From Rhodosalinus halophilus (lineage in GTDB: Bacteria > Pseudomonadota > Alphaproteobacteria > Rhodobacterales > Rhodobacteraceae), in NCBI RefSeq assembly GCF_003298775.1, contig NZ_QNTQ01000006.1, positions 1-64,000 of the forward strand: a DNA stretch of 64,000 bases, in the 5' to 3' direction. The translations under genes were made by a program, and so were the position numbers. The stretch's first letter is position 1. Every line of letters starts with the position of its first letter. The notes under the pieces are model-generated. The model saw nothing but the letters and a program-made list of their open reading frames with translations. It was not told where the DNA came from and made no database searches. Of the stretch, positions 58,189-64,000 are shown piece after piece.

Positions 58189-58429
58189 TAGGTGGAAAGC
58201 TAATCCTGTGGCGCGCAGAGGACAAGGGGGCGCCCGGCTGCGACGGCGGCGGGGGGCGCTGCCCCCGTCGCGCGGTCCCCCGCGCGACTCCCCCGGGGTA
58301 TTTCCGGCAAGAGGAAGAAATGGACCCATGGTGTGCCCGACGCGCTCCGGCGCCGCGCCTTGGCGGGGGGCGAAACGGCTTGTGAGCGCCGGCCCCGGGG
58401 GCTAGACCGCGCGCCAGAGGAGGGCGGCG
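58189..58429 (+). repeat. Intergenic stretch with stacked GC hairpins, possible dispersed Rhodobacterales element
   Basis: Between the riboswitch and aroC, GGGGGC-GCT-GCCCCC (58252-58266) and GTCGCGCGG-TCCC-CCGCGCGAC (58267-58288) stand side by side. CCCCGGGG and the stretch GTATTTCCGGCAAGAGGAAG follow. As I recall, similar GC hairpin blocks ending in a GGTATTT..GGCAAGA..GAAG tail occur in intergenic regions of many Rhodobacteraceae. The promoter of aroC must lie in or after it. No gene is seen. Confidence 0.5.
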
Positions 58430-59533
58430 ATGAGCCTCAACACCTTTGGCCATGTCTTTCGCGTGACCACCTGGGGCGAGAGCCACGGACCCGCGCTGGG
58501 TGCCGTCGTGGACGGCTGCCCGCCGGGCGTGCCGCTCGCGGAGGCCGATCTGCAGGTCTGGCTCGATCGCCGCAAGCCCGGCCAGAGCCGCTATGTCACC
58601 CAGCGGCGCGAGCCCGATGCCGTCGAGATCCTGTCGGGCGTCTTCGAGGGGCGCAGCACCGGCACGCCGATCCAGCTTCTGATCCGCAACGCGGACCAGC
58701 GCAGCAAGGACTATTCGGAGATCGCCGGGAAGTTCCGGCCGGGCCATGCCGACATCGCCTACTGGCAGAAATACGGGTTGCGCGACTATCGCGGCGGCGG
58801 GCGGTCGTCCGCGCGGGAGACCGCGGCGCGGGTGGCGGCGGGCGGCGTGGCGCGCGCGGCGCTTGCGGAACTCGCGCCTGCGCTCTCGATTCAGGGGTAC
58901 ATGGTGCAGATCGGCCCGCATCCGATAGACCGCGGCCGCTTCGACGCGGAGGAGATCGCCCGCAACCCGTTCTGGTGCCCGGATGCGCAGGCAGCGGAGG
59001 GCTGGGCCGATTACCTGGACGGGTTGCGCAAGTCCGGCGACAGCGCGGGAGCGATGGTCGAGGTGGTGGCGCGCGGCGTGCCCGAGGGCCTGGGTGCGCC
59101 GGTCTACGGCAAGCTCGACGCCGACCTCGCCGCCGCGATGATGAGCATCAACGCGGTGAAGGGCGTGGAGATCGGCGAAGGCATGGCGGCGGCGGCGCTG
59201 ACCGGCAGCGCGAACGCCGACGAGATCTTCATGGGCAACGACGGGCGTCCGGCCTACGCCTCGAACCACGCGGGCGGCATCCTCGGCGGAATCTCGACAG
59301 GGCAGGACGTGGTGGTGCGCTTCGCCGTCAAGCCCACCTCGTCGATCCTCACGCCGCGTCGCACGATCACCACCGCCGGCGAACCCGCCGAGATCGTGAC
59401 CAAGGGGCGGCACGACCCCTGCGTGGGCATCCGGGCGGTGCCCGTGGGCGAGGCGATGATGGCCTGCGTGCTGCTCGACCACCTGCTTCTGGACAGGGCG
59501 CAGACAGGGGGCGCGCGGGGCCCGATCGGTTAG
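58430..59533 (+). CDS. aroC: Chorismate synthase
   Basis: 367 residues, ATG with GGAGGG before it. Family signatures in order: [24 protein letters not shown] at the N-terminus, [37 protein letters not shown] near residue 105, and [16 protein letters not shown] near residue 300. It uses reduced FMN to remove phosphate from 5-enolpyruvylshikimate-3-phosphate, the last shikimate-pathway step, in the cytoplasm. It is complete and of normal length. The next gene starts five bases later. Confidence 0.97.
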   Translation: MSLNTFGHVFRVTTWGESHGPALGAVVDGCPPGVPLAEADLQVWLDRRKPGQSRYVTQRREPDAVEILSGVFEGRSTGTPIQLLIRNADQRSKDYSEIAGKFRPGHADIAYWQKYGLRDYRGGGRSSARETAARVAAGGVARAALAELAPALSIQGYMVQIGPHPIDRGRFDAEEIARNPFWCPDAQAAEGWADYLDGLRKSGDSAGAMVEVVARGVPEGLGAPVYGKLDADLAAAMMSINAVKGVEIGEGMAAAALTGSANADEIFMGNDGRPAYASNHAGGILGGISTGQDVVVRFAVKPTSSILTPRRTITTAGEPAEIVTKGRHDPCVGIRAVPVGEAMMACVLLDHLLLDRAQTGGARGPIG

Positions 59534-59537
59534 GCCC

Positions 59538-60485
59538 TTGCTGGAAATCCTCGCCATCACCTTCCCGATCTTCGCGCTGGTCGCGCTGGGCTACGGCTCG
59601 GTGCGCTTCGGCGCCTTCCAGCCCTCGGACATGCGGGCACTGGGGCTTTTCGTGATGAACGTGGCGCTGCCGGCGCTGCTCTTCAACGCGGTGGCCGAGC
59701 GGTCTCTGACCGAGACGCTGAGCCCCGCCTATCTCTCGGTCTTCCTGGCGGGCGGGCTCGCGACGATCGTGGTCACCTGGCTCTGGCACACGGCGCGTGG
59801 GACGGGGCCGGCGCGCAAGGCGATCGCGGTGATGGGATCGACGTGCCCGAACTCCGGCTATGTGGGCTACCCGCTGATGCTTCTGCTGCTGCCCGAGCAG
59901 GCGGGGCTGATCCTGGCCATGAACCTCGTCGTCGAGAATTTCGTGCTGATCCCGCTCACCCTGCTGCTGCTCGAGGGCTCGCGCCCGCGGGACGGCGCGG
60001 GCCTCTGGTCGCGGCTCTCGGCGCTCTTCTGGGGCGTGATCCGACGACCGATGGTGCTGGGTCTGATCGCCGGTGTCGCGGTCTCGCTCGCCGGCCTGTC
60101 GCTGCCGTCAGGCTTCACGCGGCTGCTGGATCTGCTGGCCCAGTCGACCGGGGCGATCGCGCTCTTCGTCATCGGCGGATCGCTGGTGGGCCTGCCGATC
60201 AAGGGCAACCGGTCGCTCGCGGCCGAGATCGTCGCCGGCAAGCTGCTCGTGCATCCGGCGCTTACCGCGCTGGCCCTGGTTTTCCTGCCGCTGGCCACGG
60301 GGCTGCCGCTGATCAATCCGGACCTTCAAATGGCGGTGATCCTGTCGGCGGCGATGCCGATGTTCGGCATCTACGCGCTGCTCGCCCAGGACTATGGGCA
60401 CGAAGGCATCGCCTCGCTCGCGCTTCTCGGTGCGACCGCGGGGGCGTTCTTCACCCTGACCGGTCTTCTCGCGATTCTGAGCTAG
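59538..60485 (+). CDS. AEC-family transporter (auxin efflux carrier type)
   Basis: 315 residues, starting at a TTG without a good ribosome site; its product (LEILAITFPIFALVALGYGSVRFG) gives the expected first helix, so the start is accepted. About ten membrane segments in two inverted halves, with the proline-containing NVALPALLFNAVAERSL in the first and GSTCPNSGYVGYPLMLLLL near residue 100, where conserved Asn/Gly occur in the family. Members carry malonate, malate, auxin or related anions; the substrate is unknown here. It is coupled to aroC by close spacing. Confidence 0.85.
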   Translation: MLEILAITFPIFALVALGYGSVRFGAFQPSDMRALGLFVMNVALPALLFNAVAERSLTETLSPAYLSVFLAGGLATIVVTWLWHTARGTGPARKAIAVMGSTCPNSGYVGYPLMLLLLPEQAGLILAMNLVVENFVLIPLTLLLLEGSRPRDGAGLWSRLSALFWGVIRRPMVLGLIAGVAVSLAGLSLPSGFTRLLDLLAQSTGAIALFVIGGSLVGLPIKGNRSLAAEIVAGKLLVHPALTALALVFLPLATGLPLINPDLQMAVILSAAMPMFGIYALLAQDYGHEGIASLALLGATAGAFFTLTGLLAILS

Positions 60486-61366
60486 CGTCTCGCCGCTTCG
60501 ACCGCGCGCTGCTTCGCGAGCTGAACCGCAAGGATGCCGAAGGCGATGATCGTGACGCCCAGGATGTCGATCGGACCGAGACGCTCGCGTAGGAGCACGG
60601 CGGCGATCGCCACGCCAAGGAACGGGTTGAGGAAATGGAAGGTCGCGGCCTTCACGGCACCGATCCGGTGGACCAGCAGGAACCAGACGAGCGTGGCTGC
60701 GAGGCCCGGCACGAGGATGGTGTAGATGTAGGCCGCGACGAGTTGCCACGACCACGCCACCCTGACCTCTTCGAGCAGGAGCGCGAAGGGCAGCAGCGCC
60801 ACCGCGCCCACGAGCATCTGCAGTCCGACGACCATCAGGAAGTTGCCGCCCGAACTCACCCCGCGCATCGTCAGCGTCGCCACCGTCAGCGCGAGGACGC
60901 CGATCACGCAGAGCGTGACGCCGAAGGGGTCCGCACCGCCCTGGAACCGCGCGCCCATGATGAGCGCCACGCCCGCGAAGCCCGCCAGCAGGCCGGCGAC
61001 CCCGAGGGGCGGCACCCGCTCGCCCAGCACGAGCCATCCGGCGAGCGCCACCAGAAGCGGCATGGAAGAGGCGATGATCGCGGCGAGCGAGGCCTCGACG
61101 GTCTGAAAGGCGACCCAGTAGAGGCCCAGATAGAGCGCGTTCTGGCAAATGCCGAAGACGATCGTCGCGCGCCACTGGGGGCGGGTGAGATGCCAGCTCT
61201 GCCCGAGCGCACGGGCCAGCGCGATTCCGAGGGCGCCGGCAATGAAGAAGCGCAGCGACAGCGCCGTGAGCGGCGGTGCCGCGGTGGAGATCACGCGGCC
61301 CGCAGTGAAGGCGGAGGACCACATGAGCGCGAAGGCGAGTCCCATGCCGATCGCGCGCAGATCCAT
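60482..61366 (-). CDS. EamA/DMT-family transporter
   Basis: 294 residues with ten predicted membrane segments in two EamA repeats (about 5-140 and 150-285). The first has the typical FALMWSSAFTAGRV near the N-terminus and the second TFHFLNPFLGVAIAAVLLRERLGPIDILGVTIIAFGI. Family members export amino acids, metabolites or drugs; the substrate cannot be told. The end overlaps the AEC gene end by four bases. It lies downstream of hupB on the same strand but is separated from it by two strong palindromes. Confidence 0.85.
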   Translation of the reverse strand: MDLRAIGMGLAFALMWSSAFTAGRVISTAAPPLTALSLRFFIAGALGIALARALGQSWHLTRPQWRATIVFGICQNALYLGLYWVAFQTVEASLAAIIASSMPLLVALAGWLVLGERVPPLGVAGLLAGFAGVALIMGARFQGGADPFGVTLCVIGVLALTVATLTMRGVSSGGNFLMVVGLQMLVGAVALLPFALLLEEVRVAWSWQLVAAYIYTILVPGLAATLVWFLLVHRIGAVKAATFHFLNPFLGVAIAAVLLRERLGPIDILGVTIIAFGILAVQLAKQRAVEAARR

Positions 61367-61400
61367 CCGGACCCTCCGTGTTTTCTCGGGCCGCGATACA

Positions 61401-61424
61401 AAAATCTTTCGAACGAAAGATTTT
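61401..61424. repeat. CG-centred AT-rich palindrome (copy 2)
   Basis: The arms AAAATCTTTCG (61401-61411) and CGAAAGATTTT (61414-61424) enclose AA. It stands 20 bases from the third copy and follows the HU gene in its direction of transcription. On either strand the stem ends in a T run, so it can terminate in both directions. Confidence 0.75.
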
Positions 61425-61444
61425 CAGGCGCCGGACAGACGACC

Positions 61445-61470
61445 GAAGAATTTTCGTACGAAAATTCTTC
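61445..61470. repeat. CGTACG-type perfect 26-base palindrome (copy 3)
   Basis: GAAGAATTTTCGT followed by its exact reverse complement ACGAAAATTCTTC, with no mismatch. It is the best of three related elements in the window and lies between the HU gene and the EamA gene. A terminator for hupB is likely. Confidence 0.8.
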
Positions 61471-61547
61471 CTGGCGCCATGCGTTCGACGGCCGGGCGCG
61501 ATCCCGGCCGTCTTCAGGCAGCCGGACCCCGCCCGGCGCGACGGATG

Positions 61548-61835
61548 TCAGCCGTTCGCGCTGTCCTTGAGGGCCTTGGCGATGGTGACCTTCACCTGCT
61601 TGTCGGCCTCTTTCTTGAACTGCTCGCCCGTGGCCGGATTGCGCACCATGCGCTCGGGGCGCTCGCGCAGATAGAACTTGCCCACGCCCGGAAGGGTCAC
61701 GGCGCCGCCATCCGACACTTCTCGGGTGATGACATTGCAGACCGCGTCGAGCGCCGCGCCGGCGGTCTTCTTGTCACTGCCCATTTCCTCCGCCAGCGCG
61801 GCCACAAGCTGGGTCTTGGTCATCGCCTTGGCCAT
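61548..61835 (-). CDS. HU-family DNA-binding protein
   Basis: 95 residues from the ATG at 61835 (GGGAG at seven bases). The HU fold is complete: helical N-terminus (MTKTQLVAALAEEMGSDKKTAGAALDAVCNVI), GAVTLPGVGKFYLRERPERMVRNPATGEQ with the DNA-intercalating arm and its proline (RNPATGE), and VKVTIAKALKD at the end. It bends and packages DNA as a homodimer. Upstream, CAAACAC and GTGTTTG (61903-61927) form a wide dyad that may belong to its promoter. Confidence 0.94.
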   Translation of the reverse strand: MAKAMTKTQLVAALAEEMGSDKKTAGAALDAVCNVITREVSDGGAVTLPGVGKFYLRERPERMVRNPATGEQFKKEADKQVKVTIAKALKDSANG

Positions 61836-61974
61836 TCTGAATCTCCCTTCACTGCCCCTGATCCTTGGGCCAAACTGACCCGATTTAACTGCATATGGCA
61901 TGCAAACACAACAAATAGTGGTGTTTGACAAGTCCAAATCGCGGCACTGGCCGCCGAAGCGTGGCGCGGCGGCG

Positions 61975-63453
61975 TCACAGAAAGGCGGTCTCGTCGAAGC
62001 TGCGCAGCTTCCGGCTGTGGATGCGCTCCAGCGGCATCGCCGCGATCAGTTCCATCGCGCGCACGCCGATCGCCAGGTGCCGCGCGACCTGCGTGGTGTA
62101 GAACTCGGACGCCATGCCGGGCAATTTCAGCTCTCCCTGCAAGGGTTTGTCCGATACGCAGAGCAAGGTGCCGTAGGGCACGCGGAAGCGGAAACCATTG
62201 GCGGCGATGGTCGCGCTCTCCATGTCGAGGGCGATGGCGCGGGACTGGCTCAGGCGCTGGACCGGGCCTGTATGCTCGCGCAGTTCCCAGTTTCGGTTGT
62301 CCACGCTGGCAACCGTGCCGGTGCGCATGATCCGCTTGACGTCGTAGCCCTCGAGCGCGGTTTCCTCGGCGACGGCGCGCTCCAGCGCGATCTGGATCTC
62401 GGCCAGTGCGGGAATCGGCACCCAGACCGGCAGATCGTCGTCCAGCACCCGATCCTCGCGCAGATAGGCGTGGGCCAGCACGAAGTCGCCCAGGCTCTGC
62501 GAGTTCCTGAGCCCGGCGCAATGGCCCACCATGATCCAGGCATGCGGGCGCAGGACCGCGATGTGGTCGGTGGCCGTCTTGGCGTTGGACGGCCCCACGC
62601 CGATGTTCACCAGGCTCACGCCCTGACCATCAGGCCGCTTGAGGTGATAGCTGGGCATCTGCGGCAGCTTGGCGGGCGGGGGCAGCGGCGCATCGGGCTC
62701 GGTGATCTCGACGTCGCCCGTTGCGACGAAGCTGGTATAGCCGCTGTCCGGGTCGGCGAGCTTGGCGCGGGCGACCGCCTCGAACTCGGCCACGTAGAAC
62801 TGGTAGTTGGTGAACAGCACATGGTTCTGGAAGTGGCCCGGATCCGTGGCGGTATAGTGCCGCAGCCGCGCCAGCGAATAATCGACCCGCTGCGCGGTGA
62901 AGGGGGCGAGCGGCAACTCGCCGCCGGGGCCGGACCCGGCGACGCCGTTGACGATGTCGTCGTTGGTGGTCGTCAGGTCCGGCACGTCGAAGACATCGCG
63001 CAGCGGAAACCGCGCCGCGCCCTCCTGCGGAACCGAAAGGCCCGGGCGGTCGGCCACCGCGAAATGCACGGGGATCGGCGTGCTCGACGGGGCGATCTCG
63101 ACCGGCGCGCCATGGTTGCGGATCAGCAGGTCGAGCTGCTGGCGCAGGTAGTTGGCGAAGAGCTCGGGGCAGGTGATCGTCGCCGCATAGGTGCCGGGCG
63201 CGGCCACGTGCCCGAAGCTCAGCCGGCTGTCCACCTCCGCGAAGCTCGTCGTGGTCAGGCGGATCTCGGGATAGAAGGCGCGGTAGCGATGGCCGGGATG
63301 GCCCTCGCGCATGCAGCGCTCGAACCCCTCTGCAAGAAAGGTGGTGGCCGTCCGGTAGAGCTCCGCCAGATGCGCGACGGCCGCGTCCGGTTCGGTGAAG
63401 CGGCGCGGCGGAGGCATGTCGGGGGTCACGACGTGCGTCGTGGCATGGGGCAT
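61975..63453 (-). CDS. amn: AMP nucleosidase
   Basis: 492 residues from the ATG at 63453; an ATG at 63462 is also possible. The N-terminal AMP nucleosidase domain contains YPEIRLTTTSFAEVDSRLSFGHV and YLRQQLDLLIRNHGAPVEI. The C-terminal phosphorylase-like domain (about 260-480) has SLVNIGVGPSNAKTATDHIAVLRPHAWIMVGHCAGLR and the substrate-binding IALDMESATIAANGFRFRVPYGTLLCVSDKPL. It cleaves AMP to adenine and ribose 5-phosphate and so regulates the AMP pool. It is divergent from the VOC gene. Confidence 0.95.
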   Translation of the reverse strand: MPHATTHVVTPDMPPPRRFTEPDAAVAHLAELYRTATTFLAEGFERCMREGHPGHRYRAFYPEIRLTTTSFAEVDSRLSFGHVAAPGTYAATITCPELFANYLRQQLDLLIRNHGAPVEIAPSSTPIPVHFAVADRPGLSVPQEGAARFPLRDVFDVPDLTTTNDDIVNGVAGSGPGGELPLAPFTAQRVDYSLARLRHYTATDPGHFQNHVLFTNYQFYVAEFEAVARAKLADPDSGYTSFVATGDVEITEPDAPLPPPAKLPQMPSYHLKRPDGQGVSLVNIGVGPSNAKTATDHIAVLRPHAWIMVGHCAGLRNSQSLGDFVLAHAYLREDRVLDDDLPVWVPIPALAEIQIALERAVAEETALEGYDVKRIMRTGTVASVDNRNWELREHTGPVQRLSQSRAIALDMESATIAANGFRFRVPYGTLLCVSDKPLQGELKLPGMASEFYTTQVARHLAIGVRAMELIAAMPLERIHSRKLRSFDETAFL

Positions 63454-63548
63454 GGGGCGCATCCTGGAACGGTCTGCCCGTGGGCAGGTCGCGCGCAAGT
63501 TGACAGCTTGGCCGGGCGCGATCAAGCTGCCGCGGCAAGGGGACGTGC

Positions 63549-63989
63549 ATGGATTACGAGACGGTCAGCCCGGCGGATTTCGGCCGCGCCCTGCGCGGAC
63601 TCGGCCTCAATCTGCTCGTGCGCGACGTGGCGCGCAGCGCGGCCTTCCTCGAAGCTGCCTTCGGCATGCAGGCGCATCGCCTGTCGCGGGATTTCGCCAT
63701 CGTCGAATACGGCGGCGCGCGGTTCCAGCTGCATGGCGACCACACCTACGGGGCCAATGTGCTGCTGGGAATGCTGCCCGAGGCCGGGCCGCGCGGCGGC
63801 GGGATCGAGCTGCGGCTCTACGACAGCGATCCCGACGCCGCTGCGGCGCGCGCCGCTGCCGCAGGCGGCCAGGTGCTCGCCCCGCCGCGCGACAAGCCGC
63901 ACGGTCTGCGCGAGGCCGTGATCCTGGATCCCGACGGCTACGCCTGGCTGCCGTCCTGCCCGCTTTCGCCAGAGGAGACGCCGCAATGA
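63549..63989 (+). CDS. VOC-superfamily (glyoxalase/bleomycin resistance-like) protein
   Basis: 146 residues, one VOC module pair: LGLNLLVRDVARSAAFLEAAFGM, FAIVEYGGARFQLHGDHTYG, then GIELRLYDSDPDAAAARAAAAGGQVLAPPRDKPHGLREAVILDPDGYAWLPS. Metal ligands of glyoxalase I are not clearly all present, so the activity (isomerase, dioxygenase or binding protein) is open. Its stop overlaps the start of the next gene. Confidence 0.82.
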   Translation: MDYETVSPADFGRALRGLGLNLLVRDVARSAAFLEAAFGMQAHRLSRDFAIVEYGGARFQLHGDHTYGANVLLGMLPEAGPRGGGIELRLYDSDPDAAAARAAAAGGQVLAPPRDKPHGLREAVILDPDGYAWLPSCPLSPEETPQ

Positions 63990-64000
63990 ACGCACCGCAC
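63986..64000 (+). CDS. Start of a further gene cut by the window edge
   Basis: An ATG overlaps the VOC stop (ATGA) and the frame reads M-N-A-P-H before the window ends. The overlap is the same type of coupling seen in other operons here, which makes a real start likely. Nothing can be said of the product. Confidence 0.5.

Noticed and set aside
61903-61927. CAAACAC...GTGTTTG as a terminator of the AMP nucleosidase gene
   Set aside because: The 11-base loop and seven-base AT-rich arms without a following T run make a weak structure; it is noted only as a possible promoter dyad of the HU gene.

Overview
The window comes from a GC-rich alphaproteobacterium, most likely a Rhodobacterales (Roseobacter/Rhodobacter-type) genome. 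Four things support this. ccoGHIS lies behind an FnrL-type box. A petP/petR-like pair is divergent from a branched-chain aminotransferase. LexA (GTTC-N7-GTTC) and Irr/ICE (TTTAGAA-N3-TTCTAA) sites have alphaproteobacterial form. AT-rich CGTACG palindromes lie at gene ends. No rRNA, tRNA, CRISPR array, transposase or phage gene was seen.

Layout. 1-500: tail of an RTX protein. 587-3692: arsenic operon (ArsR-ArsC fusion, GAPDH, ArsJ). 3989-6238: katG, then a LysR gene with a palindromic operator. 7535-11908: ccoGHIS, for cbb3 oxidase maturation. 11984-18260: housekeeping (D,D-carboxypeptidase, ClpS, RsmC-like methyltransferase, SDR, aminotransferase, MarR/response regulator pair). 18358-21846: a cyclodeaminase-family enzyme and a MarR-controlled fragment of a gentisate-type aromatic pathway.

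21953-47510 is the accessory core. It is an exopolysaccharide-type locus with five GT2/GT4 glycosyltransferases, a WecG/TagA-type transferase, a chain-length protein, a BY-kinase-like ATPase, a dehydrogenase/epimerase fusion, a secreted glycosidase-like protein and a possible flippase fragment. Inside it lie a 2157-residue type I PKS (KS-AT-KR-DH-ACP-TE), a 1549-residue NRPS with a formyltransferase domain and an adenylation domain interrupted by a luciferase-like monooxygenase, and a dedicated phosphopantetheinyl transferase. The A-domain pocket residues resemble a glycine code. This suggests an N-formylated, oxidised aminoacyl/polyketide product that is possibly glycosylated or attached to a surface polysaccharide. 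It is the best candidate here for an undescribed system.

47607-64000 is mostly core metabolism and stress: an SOS-boxed ImuB without ImuA, a cytochrome c'-type protein, an I78 inhibitor lipoprotein, glutathione-dependent formaldehyde dehydrogenase, an ACT-GNAT fusion, a NYN-domain protein, TetR, the iron exporter MbfA behind an Irr box, thiBPQ behind a TPP riboswitch, aroC, two transporters, HU, AMP nucleosidase and a VOC protein. Long antisense ORFs across the window are treated as GC-driven shadows. All functions are read from motifs and context only; no database search was run.
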